A stretch of 64,000 nucleotides of DNA from Stentor roeselii (Eukaryota > Ciliophora > Heterotrichea > Heterotrichida > Stentoridae): the NCBI GenBank assembly GCA_006503475.1, contig RSEH01000179.1, positions 1-64,000 on the forward strand, in the 5' to 3' direction. The position numbers were made by a program, and so were the translations under genes. The notes beneath the pieces are model-generated. The model ran no database searches. It was given only the letters and a program-made list of their open reading frames with translations, and was not told the DNA's origin. Of this stretch, positions 1-11,164 are shown one piece after another. Within the stretch, counting starts at the first letter, position 1; each line of letters starts with the position of its first letter.

Positions 1-3000
1 GCACCTGACAAAGTCCTATTCTAAAATTCTTTGCATAAAGTGGGCATTATAATTATTTGCTAAGAATAAATTTATTGAATTTACAATAAAGAAAAAATTA
101 AATTATTGTATTTCTAGATGAGAACGATTCTGAAAGAGAGTCTTCAGAGAATTAGGAATAAGCAAAAAGCATTATCCTAATCAAGAATAAAAAATAAAAA
201 ATTGAGTAAATTCTAGAATTTTTTTTGGAATATTTAATATTTTATTGACCACTTCAGAAATACCAGAAAAACTGAAGATGGAGAACTAATGAATGACTTG
301 AAATTAGTAAATTAAGCTTAAAATTTCTTTATCTGGACCTATAATTAAGAACTAGCTTTAAAATATTTTTAAAATTTGAATAAGCTAAATTTAAATCATT
401 AGATGGCTTTATTTAGAGAGACAAAATTTAGCTTTTAAAATTTCTACTGTGAATCTGCCTAGCTAAATGATAATAAAGCTAAAGAATTAATTTGAAAGCT
501 TAAGAGAATTTATTCAGGCTATAATCCAGAAATATCTTCAATACTAATAATGTATCACTTTTTTTTGAAGTGCTTTTTAGAATCATTAATTCATAAGAAA
601 ATATCATCTTTCTCAAAAACTTGTAAAGATATAAGAACAGTTCTCCTAACTGTATCAATTGCTGAAAAATCAAAACCTTTGGTAATTGTATATCAGCAAC
701 ACCTCTCTACTTTAAATATATAAAGCCAGATAATCTAGAAATTTTTAAAAATCAAGTCCTTGATGACAATTCAGATCTTCGACCAGTTGAGTTATAAAAA
801 TAGTTTTTTTTTTTAGAAACAAAACAGATAATTTCTTTATTGATTTAATTGTCGCTTATCTTTAAAATGATTGAAATCTTTCATCCAAAATTTACCTTCA
901 GCAAAACTAAATTAATAATTCAGCCTCTTCGTAAAGTAATTATTCGAAATTGTAAGATTAATATAAAAGTAATAGTGAACTATCCATTAAAAAATATTGA
1001 GAATAGTGCTAACTTTTTTATATAAATTGATGATTACTCTACTCGATACAGTAGAATTGGTGAGAAATTTATGAATAAAGTGACTGAATCAACAATAAAG
1101 TATCCCTTTCCAAAACAGGTAATAAAGTGGATTTGGTTGAAGAAAAATCATTAAGTAACGATATAAAACATCTACAATACAATTTTAATAGCAATTGACT
1201 AGAAAATTTACTATGCAGGCTGTTAACTATTTAAAATAAATTATTTTTTAGAATCTAGTGAGGGTTTCACAAATATAGAATAGGCTATTTGATCAAATTT
1301 AAATGAAAATGCAGGAGCGAATATGATGATTATATGAGTAAAAGAAAATAGGGATTATTAGTGTCAAGTAATGAAAATACTCAAAGTATAAGAGATTTTA
1401 CAAAGTAAAGTGTGCATCAAAGTTTTAAAATCATAAAAAATTATTTATTACTTAAAGGTCAAAGCTTTATAATAATGTTTGGAATTTTATGACTAGTTTA
1501 ACCAGAATTTTACATTAAATAGAGAAATATTAAAGCAATTAACTTGGATAATTATTTTAGCTCTAGGCCTAAATAATGAATTTACTATGTATTAATTTAA
1601 AATATTTGGATAAAATTGGAAGTGAGTAATGTGCGTAAAACTTTCGGTCCTGATGGTGCTCACTTAAGACTGCAGCTATATATATGTAATAATTACAGTT
1701 CTATTGATTTGAAGATATCAATTAAGGATTAATCTACAATAAATACACTGAAAATCATCATTTTTAAATACCCAGCCATTTTTAGCTGAATTTTAACACT
1801 AAGGTTAGCAAATTAATAGATGAAACTTTAAATTTCAATTGAAATAATCAGAAGTGTTAAACATTTTTTGGTAAGTTGAAAGATACAATAAACAGTTTGT
1901 TTAATATATAAATACTTATTGACGCTATTTTTAATCTAATAGCTAATGATTGACTTTTAAATTATCAAAGATTATTTGCTTTCTTATAAATAAAAATTCA
2001 ATATTTCGAAGCATTTCTTCTTGTCTTTTGATGAGAAAATAAACACACTGCTTATTCACCATATCTGAAAGTCTAATGAAAAGCCTTGCACATCAGAATA
2101 AAGGTATAAATTTTATTGATTTTAGACTTTAATTAGCAGAATTATTATAAATTTTGCAAGAAATAAATCAGAGAATCAATTAAATCAAGTAAAATTAGGT
2201 GAAATGCAAGAATATTCCACCGACTAGTGAAAACTGTAATAAATGTAAATCTTCAAAATAAAATCTAGTTCTTATAATGCTGCGTGTTTTTGAGCCATCT
2301 AAATAATTAGATGCGCTAATAATAAGTAATGATCAGGAAAAATTTGTCAAGTAATTTGCAATAATTGTTCTAGCTTTTGACAATAAAAGTTAATTGATCT
2401 TATGATAAAATTAATAAAAAAATTATTTTTAACCCTTAATATTTACTATTCTTAAATTCAATTGTTTATTTGATTTCTATCCTCTCCTTATGTTGGATTA
2501 TAATTCAAATAAATCAAGTTTTATTGAAAAGTTTTAATTAATCTTTAAATACCATTGATAATATCCATCAATATAAGCATCTTCTTATAATAATTCAGAT
2601 TAATTAATAATAGTAAATTTAAAGAATTTTTCGTAATATTTATAGCATGAGAAATTGATATTTATTTAATTTCAAACAGATAAAAATTTATGGCAGTTTA
2701 GTAAAGATTACTCAGATAGTTTCATATATTCTATCTAAAGATTACTTTCTGTAATTAACATCATCATATAAATTATAAGTAAGCTGAAGATTTCAAATTA
2801 CTTGGCTTTATTTTAATTTACTTCTTAAAGAATATTAAAAAACTCAATAATTTGTTTCAGTAAAAACCTAAATTGACTTTAAGAATTTATATTAGTAAAA
2901 GCTCAGGATTCTCAACAAATAATATCTATTAAACTAAAAATTTACCCAAATAAAAATTTGTAATATAATTAAACATATTAACTTACAACCGATGACCCTT

Positions 3001-3321
3001 ATAAAACTTTATCAATAATTTAATTTCAATTCCGTCCAATATTCTCAATATTCAAATTCCACTACACCTTAAAAATCCTAAAATAAACCTCTTAACCCCT
3101 TAAATCAATTAAAATTCTTAATATCCCAACTCCAAATAATCAAAAATTACTCCTAAGACTCTCAAACAATCCCCACCGACGAAAACAATTTTAATTCAAT
3201 AATAAACCCCAAGACCTTCAATCAAATTTCATCATTAAATCCAAACCCTTCAAATCCAATTCAAAACCACTAAAAAAATCTTTGAACAATATCGAATCTT
3301 GCCACAATCCACAATAAAAAA
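1..3321. other. AT-rich intergenic region
   Basis: This is very AT-rich DNA with stops in all frames and no frame that the 15-nt intron rule can rescue. One frame on the + strand from an ATG at 403 runs with scattered stops to about 960 and includes a 75-codon open stretch (496-720). At this base composition that length is not exceptional, so I do not call a gene. The last ~260 bases (from about 3060) change character, becoming C-rich and almost G-free, and are listed separately as the leader of the next gene. Confidence 0.6.
3060..3321 (+). promoter_or_regulatory. G-depleted 5' leader
   Basis: The 261 bases before the ATG at 3322 contain only 7 G on the sense strand while C is abundant. The same asymmetry precedes other isolated genes in the window, in the gene's own orientation. 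It probably marks the promoter/leader region; no TATA-like or other discrete box is identified. Confidence 0.35.
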
Positions 3322-5721
3322 ATGAAAACTGGTAGACTAAGACTGAAAGAAAACCCATTCCCAATCAAAACCCGAAACAACTCAACTCACAACATTCGAG
3401 ACCTTCACCTTTTCCACAAAAATCCAGCAGACCTTCCTCCAATAAACCCCGAGTTCTGCTTATCCCGAGCGACTATTCTCGAGCAAGACAAGCAAAAACG
3501 TTTAAGCAGTTTCACATCAAACATGATAAAAAATGACGTGTCACACATTCTAGACTCAGCGTCTCTTCGATTTTCACCAAAAACCAGCTCCACATTCAAC
3601 GAGTCTATTTTTTCGACATTGAGCGACTTGAGGCCTCATCCGACAGGGCGAATAGAACTGGAACATTTAAAGGACTGGCTTGAAAAAATGAAAGAAATTT
3701 ACCTTCCTGACTTGGAAGTCATTATTCAAAAGAATTTGCCTCCAAAATTAGAAACTGTGAAAAAAGTTGAGGAAATTTTCATCCATGCTTTTAAAGAACT
3801 TGCTAAACAAGTCTCAGTTCAAAGTCGACTTCGAGGGGAAATGATTGAATCGACTTTTGAAACTTTGAGATATGTCTGGACAAGGTACCCTGAACAACAA
3901 ATTTTTGAATTTCAGAAGAAACAAGAAGCGAGTTTGGAAAAATTTAGTAAAAATCGTGAAAAGTATAAAGAAAAAATTGTGAGACTTGAAAATTTTTTAG
4001 AGATTTTTAAGAATGAACTGGAAAAAACTCGGGTTGATAAACAAGAATTAACTGATACTCTGAGTTATCAGGAAAGTTTGATTAGTAATCATGAAGATTG
4101 TATCAAGGAACTCATGGAATTCAAGTCGAGAAGATTTCATGCGAAAGATGCTGCTTGTCAAACTTTGATTGACTTGAAAGGAGATCTTGAGAGATCTTTT
4201 CTTAAAGGTCGATCTATGAAAATTTTTAGTCCTTTTGAACAGAAACGAGAAGAAGTGCAGGGTATTCAGATTGTCCTTAATGGAGAAACCAATGAATTTG
4301 ATGATAAAACACCTTTCGTTATAAAAAAGGAAAATTTTGTGAATGAAATAAGAAAAATCACTCAAGATTTTGACTTACCTGATGATCTGGACCTGGGGAA
4401 TATACAAGAATCGATTTTTAATAGCTCGGAAAATGTTGAAGACTGGCTTTCCGGGTTTAAACTTGGGATTAATATTTCTTTGAAGAATAAGAATGAAAGA
4501 ATACCAACACTCTCTACACAAGCTACTCTACCTTCTCCCCTCCTTCCAAAAGAAGAAAAATCATCAAGACTCAAGCCTCGTCGTTCCCAGCAGTCAAAAC
4601 CTTTAACATCGATAGACACCGAAGTCCACGGAAGCAACAACTTGATAAAAACCCTGTTACTTAAACCCGAGACCCGTTTACAAAAATACGCAAAAAACAC
4701 GAAAAAGAAGATAAAAAAGCACATAAACCAAGTGATCTACTTCGCAACCGGTAAAAAATTCAGCCAAAACTTTACCTTAGGAGACCTGTCACTGCAGCAG
4801 TTGATGAACAAGTACAACCTGAAGAATATCGCAAGAAGAAAGCTGAAAGAACTAGTAGTAGGCTGCATGTTTAACTGTAAAGACTGCCCTCGAATGAGAC
4901 TTTTCCTTTCTGCTATCGGCGCTGGCGGTTTCCACAAGTTTCCAGATACTTCCTTAGAAGGAGTTGAAATAATGATAAAGTTATACGATTTCATGATCAA
5001 CAATAAAACCGGTTTCGTTTTAGAAGCTTCAGATCCTTTAGACATTCCGCTTTTTCCTCTTTCAAGAGCTTTTGAATGTGTAAGGCAAGTACTGGGTCAT
5101 TACTTGTGCAGTGAAAAAATGATGGATTTAGTGAATTCCTTGAAAAAACTCATGGAAACTGACCCTTTTCATATAAACAAAGAAGGAGTAATCAACGTTG
5201 ATGTTTTTGTTGAAGTTGCTTTGACTGCTTTTGAAGAATACTTGAAAAATATCAATGATGGAGTCCGCCTTGTTACTGAATCGATCACTGAATACAATTA
5301 TTTAAATAAACGCGAGGTTGGAATCTTGTTCAAGCATTTGGCACACAAAAAAATGTCGTTTATTAAACTTTTGAATTTCGATGAAAGTGGACTTGTTAAT
5401 GTTGAAGACTTTCGTGCGTTTTGTATTGAACACTCTTTGTTTGGACTTGATTCTGTTCAGCACTTCTTTGAAAATTGTGAGGATGAAGAGAAGAATATCA
5501 TTGAAAAACTTAATCAGTTTGAAGGTGAACTTGATGGTTTCTTTGATTTGGTTAATGAAGAAACTCTGAAGTTAAAGGAGTGGAGATGGAAGTTCCAGTT
5601 TCTGATATTAAACCTCAAATCTAGGAAGACTTCAAAGCATTTGAATATGTTTCAACTACTGCAAGCTGAATATATTTATATCAGGAATCACATAAAGCAT
5701 CTCAATAATGGTTCATGTTAG
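3322..5721 (+). CDS. coiled-coil protein with EF-hand-like motif, unknown
   Basis: I do not recognise this 799-residue protein. The first ~100 residues are basic and Ser/Thr-rich. Residues ~105-290 are helical with coiled-coil heptads; the part around 140-180 (ILE/KQVSVQSRLRGEMIE) resembles the N-terminal helical region of TSNAXIP1-like and other axonemal coiled-coil proteins, which is only a weak hint of a ciliary role. A Lys/Ser/Pro-rich linker lies at ~395-450. The C-terminal 320 residues look globular and helical and contain one EF-hand-like loop (FDESGLVNVEDF, near residue 686). The ATG is preceded by an A-rich stretch as at other starts here, and the frame ends in TAG. Codon choice changes from C/A-ending to T/G-ending blocks several times along the gene. 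Confidence 0.75.
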   Translation: MKTGRLRLKENPFPIKTRNNSTHNIRDLHLFHKNPADLPPINPEFCLSRATILEQDKQKRLSSFTSNMIKNDVSHILDSASLRFSPKTSSTFNESIFSTLSDLRPHPTGRIELEHLKDWLEKMKEIYLPDLEVIIQKNLPPKLETVKKVEEIFIHAFKELAKQVSVQSRLRGEMIESTFETLRYVWTRYPEQQIFEFQKKQEASLEKFSKNREKYKEKIVRLENFLEIFKNELEKTRVDKQELTDTLSYQESLISNHEDCIKELMEFKSRRFHAKDAACQTLIDLKGDLERSFLKGRSMKIFSPFEQKREEVQGIQIVLNGETNEFDDKTPFVIKKENFVNEIRKITQDFDLPDDLDLGNIQESIFNSSENVEDWLSGFKLGINISLKNKNERIPTLSTQATLPSPLLPKEEKSSRLKPRRSQQSKPLTSIDTEVHGSNNLIKTLLLKPETRLQKYAKNTKKKIKKHINQVIYFATGKKFSQNFTLGDLSLQQLMNKYNLKNIARRKLKELVVGCMFNCKDCPRMRLFLSAIGAGGFHKFPDTSLEGVEIMIKLYDFMINNKTGFVLEASDPLDIPLFPLSRAFECVRQVLGHYLCSEKMMDLVNSLKKLMETDPFHINKEGVINVDVFVEVALTAFEEYLKNINDGVRLVTESITEYNYLNKREVGILFKHLAHKKMSFIKLLNFDESGLVNVEDFRAFCIEHSLFGLDSVQHFFENCEDEEKNIIEKLNQFEGELDGFFDLVNEETLKLKEWRWKFQFLILNLKSRKTSKHLNMFQLLQAEYIYIRNHIKHLNNGSC

Positions 5722-5785
5722 ATTAGGACTATTGAAATGTCTTGTAAGAATTCTTATATGTACCATTAAGTAATAATTAGAACGA

Positions 5786-6349
5786 ATGGTAGATAATAAC
5801 CCAATCCGAACCTCGAGTTTGTTCGACGTCGGTACAAGCCGAAGAACGATCGCAAAAAACGAGAGTATCCGGAGCCAAGAGCACCTCAATGTGACTTACC
5901 AAATTGAAAAAAACTCAGGAATCCGAATGAATAAAAAGTTGAATTCATTCAAAGCGGCTCCCTCAACAAGTTTAAAAGCCATAGTGAAGACCGTGATAAA
6001 AAAAGTGAAATTTAGTACACGACACAAGTATGAAATTTTGTATTTCGACCCGGTGCGTAGCAGTAAAAATTAATTAGGATGGAAAAAATTCAAAGACACT
6101 TCCGACTGGCAAGACAAAAATCACTTAAAAATCCGAGTCTGCCGGTACAAGTCAACCCAATCAAAACCAACTCCGAAGCCATCAGTATCCGAGACGAAGG
6201 TCGGAAGTGATTCGACTCTAAGTTCTCCAATGTCTCAAAACACACAAAGAATGAATTACTTCCAATTTAACCCGTCAATGGTGATGTATTTGTATTCATA
6301 TTATTGCTTCATGCAAATGAATTCGAGCAGGTTTAACCCGATGCAGTAG
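5786..6349 (+). CDS. hypothetical basic protein, two exons
   Basis: This is an unrecognised protein of 182 residues encoded by two exons. The first exon (from 5786) would stop right after residue 92, but removing the 15-nt intron at 6063-6077 joins it to a second open stretch of 90 codons ending in TAG at 6347-6349. The joined protein has a central segment with a run of basic and aromatic residues (residues ~55-115, including RWKKFKDTSDW across the splice). The C-terminus is rich in Met, Tyr, Ser and Asn. No domain is recognised. It lies 64 nt after the preceding stop and 39 nt before the next start, in a run of + strand genes. Confidence 0.6.
6063..6077 (+). other. 15-nt spliceosomal intron
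   Basis: GTAAAAATTAATTAG has GT and AG ends and A at position 10. It contains an in-frame TAA; removing it continues the reading frame for 90 codons. Confidence 0.8.
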
Positions 6350-6388
6350 GACTTGTAATAGCTTAGTTTACCTTACTTAATTCTCACC

Positions 6389-7384
6389 ATGGAGAAATAT
6401 AATAAAATAATGAACTATCAGGGAGACTACTATGAAAGAGAGCAAGCTTATTACAGAGACCCAAGGCCTCAGGTTTATAATAACTACTCAGAATCAAGCG
6501 ATTCTAGCAGCTCTGATGATAGTCAGGAATGCGTCGTGCTTCAGGATGAAGAGATCAAAGTTCAGAAGCAAGTCAGTCTCTTGCCTCTTGATGATCCTGG
6601 GAATTATGGAAGGTCTCAAGAGAGAATCTATGAAAATGCCAATGAAAAAATCATTGTTGAAAAAAGTGTTCCGGAATATAGTTCTTCTGAATATTCTAGT
6701 GAAGAATATGAACGTTCTCCGAAACATTCTCCTATTGTAGAAGAAAGAGTGATTATTGCTCCTGGAGAGGTTTTCGTTGAAGAGAGATTAGATAGTTCTT
6801 CGGATTCTTCGGGGATTCGAGGAAATGTTTATGTGCCTCAAGATAATATGGTTTCTCCAGTATACCCAGTAAGTTCGAATCAATACAGAGAACCTGGGTA
6901 TCAAGGATTACCAGTATATTCAGGATACTCACCTCAACCCAACGAGGTTATAATAGTAGAAGAGCCTCACAAAAATCACTACAGAAGAGAAGACATCATC
7001 ATTACAAGTCCTTCAGGGGTTATAGTGGAGGAAAAGGTAATTCCTGAACATCATAAAAATCATCATCAAAAAAAAGAAGAAGATATTTTAATAGTTGGCC
7101 CCCAGGGTGTTGTCGAAGAAGTCATCATCGAAAAAAAACATCACAAGCATCAAACAGTTGAAGAAGTAGTAATCATCGAGCCTAACGGAGCAATAGTTGA
7201 AGAGGTGATAGAAAAGGATCCAAAAAGTCACCACAAGCACAAACATCACGGAGAATCAAAGAAAAACGATGAAGTCATGGTAAAAAACACCTTAACCGAA
7301 ATAATCAGGGCAGAATCAATACATAAAAAAAAGAAAAGATCAAGTGAAGGGTCAGGAGCATGCAGAAACTGCGAGATATTCTAA
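6389..7384 (+). CDS. acidic/His-rich repeat protein, unknown
   Basis: A 331-residue low-complexity protein I cannot assign to a family. The first ~110 residues are Tyr-, Glu- and Ser-rich. From about residue 120 there are four or more degenerate copies of a short beta-strand-like unit of the form E-[ED]-VIIxxPxGxxVEE (for example ERVIIAPGEVFVEE, EDIIITSPSGVIVEE, EDILIVGPQGVVEE, EEVVIIEPNGAIVEE). In the later copies the spacers are rich in His and Lys. It ends in a basic stretch followed by CRNCEIF. The regular alternation suggests a structural or scaffold protein, or possibly a metal-binding one given the His clusters; both ideas are inference. An alternative start at 6410 would shorten it by seven residues. 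The stop is only 5 nt before the next start codon. Confidence 0.75.
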   Translation: MEKYNKIMNYQGDYYEREQAYYRDPRPQVYNNYSESSDSSSSDDSQECVVLQDEEIKVQKQVSLLPLDDPGNYGRSQERIYENANEKIIVEKSVPEYSSSEYSSEEYERSPKHSPIVEERVIIAPGEVFVEERLDSSSDSSGIRGNVYVPQDNMVSPVYPVSSNQYREPGYQGLPVYSGYSPQPNEVIIVEEPHKNHYRREDIIITSPSGVIVEEKVIPEHHKNHHQKKEEDILIVGPQGVVEEVIIEKKHHKHQTVEEVVIIEPNGAIVEEVIEKDPKSHHKHKHHGESKKNDEVMVKNTLTEIIRAESIHKKKKRSSEGSGACRNCEIF

Positions 7385-7389
7385 TTAAT

Positions 7390-9363
7390 ATGGGTAAAAA
7401 TCACAGTAAAAACCTAGCATATACAGTAGCAGTTCCAGAAAGTGACCAAATCGAGTACTCAATGATTCTGCACAACCCAAGCCGAATCCAAAGCGAGTCC
7501 TTAACCCAAGTGATGGGCTGTTCAACTTTCTACCCATTATTCCAGTATTAAAAACTTAGGAAAATCGCGAATCGATTCACTTCTAAAAAATTTCTCGGTT
7601 CACGAAAATCTCTAAATTCAGATTACGACTGGATGACTTACGAGGAGTCTCTATCAATAATCAACAACATTTCAAACAACTTGCTTGAAATCAGCTGGAA
7701 AATCGATGAAGTCCTATCAACCCAATTCTCATCAGTTTTATTTTTACTTGGTTTCTTCGGGTCCTCTAGTATCGAATGGCTTTTAACTCTTATCGCTTGT
7801 TTAAAAACTCCGATAGTGACAGTCGGTCTTTACAACAACGTCCAAGAGTTGATAAACTGGTCAGAATCACTTCAACTTAAACATCTTTTCACAAGTTCTG
7901 ATAAACTTTCAACGATTTTCGGTTCATGTGAATCAGGTCTTTTACAATTGACTTTAATCATTGTAGTAGGAAGTTTTTCCAAGGAGACTGAAGAAGAATT
8001 TTTAGAGATTGGGGTGAAACTTGTGAATTTTCATCAACTCGCTCAAGGAAATGGCAGGGCGAAGGCTGACTTGACACCTGCGGAGCACCCTTGCTTTTTG
8101 AGTTTAACTGCTGGAACTACTGAATCGCCCAGGTTTGTTGTTGTTAATCAGGTCAACCTTTTATCGACTCTTCATTCGTGCTTTCATCTTGCACAAGAAG
8201 TTTCGTCTGAAGACTCGTATTTGAGTTATATGAACTTTTCTTTACTTGGAGAAGTTGTTTTTATTTTTCTTATTTCACTTACTGGAGGAAGGGTTGGATT
8301 GGCTTTTGAACCGTTGAATTTTTTGAATGATGCTCAGGTCTTGAAACCTACTTTTATGATTTCTGTTCCGATAATCATTGAAAAGTTGTACTCGGGCATC
8401 AGGGCTAAGGTGGATTCGTTAACTGGACTCTCGAAGTCTATGTTTAATAAGGGATTTGCGAAAAAACTTGAGAATTATAAGAAAACTGGAGAACTTAAAC
8501 ATAAGATTTGGGATTCTTTGGCTTTCAAATCTATTAAAAATTTGTTGGGAGGTAAACTAAGAGTATTAGTAATCGGAACAGCAATGTGCAGTAAAGACAT
8601 AACCAGATTTTTAAAAATAGTCCTAGGCTGCGAAATCCTAGAGGGATACGGTATGATCGAGAGCACAGTAACAGCCTTCTGCACCTATCCAGGAGATCCA
8701 GAAACAGGAACAATCGGAGGTCCACTTCTCGGAATAGAAGCTCGACTTCACTACACCGGAATGATATTCGAAGAATACACCCATTACTACGGAGAACTCC
8801 AATTAAGAGGTCCATCAATCTGCCAAAGTTACTACGGCTTAATCCAGCCATCCATCGATAAAGACGGTTGGTACACGACAGGCGACATAGTCGCCCTAAT
8901 TCCTGAAACCGGAGCACTTTCCTTCATCGACCGTAAGTCATTCATTTACAAATCCCGTTCAGGAAAATCAATTTGTTCTCAAAAGCTGGAAGTTCTCTAC
9001 AAGCAAAGCAAGTTAATATCTCAACTTCTAATAATCGGTCATTCTTCGCTAGAAGGAGTAGTAGCGATAGTAGTCGCAAATTCAGAATACATTCAATCAA
9101 AATGGAAAGTTTCAAATCTCTCATCATTCATCAAGTCAAAAGAATTCGAAGATGCAGTTTATCGAGAGTTTTTAGTGATTGAAAGGATTTACAAGTTAAA
9201 AGAACATGAAAAAATTTTACAGGTTTGGATTGAGTCCGAGCCGTGGGACTCTGATGAACTCGTGACTCAGACTTTAAAGCTGCGAAAGTACAGACTTGTC
9301 TCGAAGTACTCTGCCATTGTAGACCAACTTGCTGAGAATTACTTAAAAAATAGTTATAATTAA
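7390..9363 (+). CDS. divergent long-chain acyl-CoA synthetase
   Basis: This ANL-superfamily (AMP-forming) enzyme is expected to activate fatty acids to acyl-CoA via an acyl-adenylate. It has 652 residues after removal of the intron at 7545-7559, the usual length for long-chain acyl-CoA synthetases. Visible motifs are the phosphate-binding loop LTAGTTESPRF (~233-243), GYGMIES (~414), GWYTTGD (~489) and DRKSFIYKSRSGK (~510). Several are altered from the family consensus: TSGTTGxPKG has lost its second Gly and its Lys, and GYGxTE has Ile for Thr. Activity may therefore be changed. The start at 7390 gives MGKNHSK, a plausible N-myristoylation signal, which would place the enzyme on membranes. Its stop TAA overlaps the A of the next gene's ATG (TAATG). 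Confidence 0.85.
7545..7559 (+). other. 15-nt spliceosomal intron
   Basis: GTATTAAAAACTTAG has A at position 10 and in-frame TAA/TAG if retained. Its removal joins the myristoylated N-terminus to the synthetase body. Confidence 0.85.
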
Positions 9364-11084
9364 TGTTCAGGCTCTGTATTCGAAATATCACCAGAGCTGC
9401 TCTGCCTCATCCTTGGTTTGACCTAGAGCATCCTCTGTTGAAGGCAGACCCTGAACTGATGAAAATGCTGAGAATCATGGAAAAAAGAGGAATCAAGAAG
9501 AAAGAAGAATTTCGTGATATGGCTCTTGAAGAACATAATACTGAAGATGTACAACTTTTTGAAGTTTCTCTTGATGTTTATGAAAAAAACCCTGAACTTG
9601 TTAAGACTTTAGAAAAGGTTTATGCGAATTATAACCCTTTGAAAGTTATTCAAAATGCTGCTGAATTGCCTGGGTATAATTTTGATAAAAGGATTCAACA
9701 GTTGCCATTTTTTGAATGTAATTACACGTATCAGGAAATGAATGATGCGAAAGAAATCGACTATCGCTACATGATTTCTAGATTTGCTCCTCCGAAGTTT
9801 AGAAGACTTGTCGATCTTTACTTGGAGAAGGTCCCTATCTGTGGAATGACTGTTCCTCTTGAGGATTTTGAAGGATTTTCTCAGTTGAATTCTGCTTTTG
9901 ATAAGGAATTTTATACGTTTTTATTGGGGGAAGGTCCTTTTTTAGATGAGGAGGAAAGGCATGTTTATCGAAGGTTTCTTATAAAACAATTGAATTTTGG
10001 GGAATTTTTGGATAACAGAGATATTCCGTTTATTAATGAGAGTGAAGATAACTTTATGATTGGAATGATTAACTTCCCTGGAACTGATGATCATGAATAT
10101 AGATGCTTTTATCGACCTTACTTTAGGGAATATGATGTTAATAAAGAGATGTGGACTAGGAATCAGAATAAGTGGATCGTCCGGATTAGCAAATTTATTT
10201 GGTTTTGGAATTATCATAGGTAAGGTATATTTAGGAATCCTCGAAATTATGCACAGAGCGTTTCTTATACTCTTGTTGATCGAATTAAAAGGTACTTTAT
10301 CAGTCGGGAGTTTAATTATGGTGAGATATATTTAGCGTTTGAACTACCTGGAAGTTTTGTATCAAGGTCAAACCTCATGTTCATCCACGCCTGGCTAATC
10401 TGTGAAAGACTCCGAGTTCTAGCCTACGAAATGACTCTCCACCTATCAAAATACTCATTAAAAGAAAAATGGCTAAACCCTTCAATCCGTGCAGAATGCA
10501 AAACCTTAAAAAGAGACCTAAAGTTAATCTCCTACCTAAACGAGAAAATAATCAAGCTCTGCGACACACAACTGGAAAAAGCTTTATATTTACTGAAGAT
10601 CCACCCAGCTCACCGAAACAAAATCAAGTCAATATGCCAGAAGCAGATCGAAAACGTGACTTACCTTCTTTTCAAGCACTTCGAACTAGAAAACAAAGGT
10701 TATCAAGACCTTGACGTATTAATGCAGGCGATGTTTTTCCCACAAAAGCAGCAGTTGAAGGATTTTCCTGAATTTGTGTTCTTAATCGGCGAGTACATCA
10801 TGAAACATCGAGAATATCTTAGCACCTTGAGTCTTGAAGATATCAAATTGGCTGATATTGACTGGGATGTCTTGAGAATCGACCAAAATACTGTCAAGTT
10901 GATGAAAAAAGCAAGGCAAGGTGAAGAGGTTAAAGAGTTTCCAAAGCATACTCTTGATGAACATGATATGAGGATCATTGAATCACTTGAATCTATTCTG
11001 CCTGAAGAAAGGAGAACTAAAAGTGAACCACAAGGCAAGATCAACCCACTTAAGGAGAAGTATAAACCGATTAATAAAATTTAA
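9363..11084 (+). CDS. mitochondrial-type protein, CBP3/UQCC-like segment
   Basis: The protein has 563 residues from three exons (introns 10220-10234 and 10321-10335). Its N-terminus (MFRLCIRNITRAALPH) is basic with no acidic residue for the first 19 positions, as in mitochondrial presequences. Most of it is unrecognised and probably ciliate-specific. Around residues 310-335 the segment ELPGSFVSRSNLMFIHAWLI, followed by a helical region, is reminiscent of the ubiquinol-cytochrome c chaperone domain (CBP3/UQCC1), which has an F...LH-W-L...RLR signature. I regard that only as a possibility, and a ciliate-specific mitoribosome or respiratory-chain subunit is equally possible. The ATG overlaps the upstream stop by one base; a later Met at residue 33 would remove the presequence. 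Confidence 0.65.
10220..10234 (+). other. 15-nt spliceosomal intron
   Basis: GTAAGGTATATTTAG has A at position 10. It splits an Arg codon (AG|G), and retention would introduce a stop. Confidence 0.85.
10321..10335 (+). other. 15-nt spliceosomal intron
   Basis: GTGAGATATATTTAG is the only GTG-type 5' site seen, with A at position 10. It splits an Ala codon (G|CG). Confidence 0.85.
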
Positions 11085-11164
11085 GGAATAGTTTATTGTG
11101 AATTTTTTATTTAATAGAAAGTTTTAGAAAATATTGGAGTTGAGGGATTTTTCAATTTTTTACA

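Noticed and set aside
403-960. A + strand frame with scattered stops that reads smoothly if TAA/TAG are taken as Gln
   Set aside because: The rest of the window uses a standard code, and a 75-codon open stretch is not unusual at this AT content over the total intergenic length. Several TGA stops would remain.
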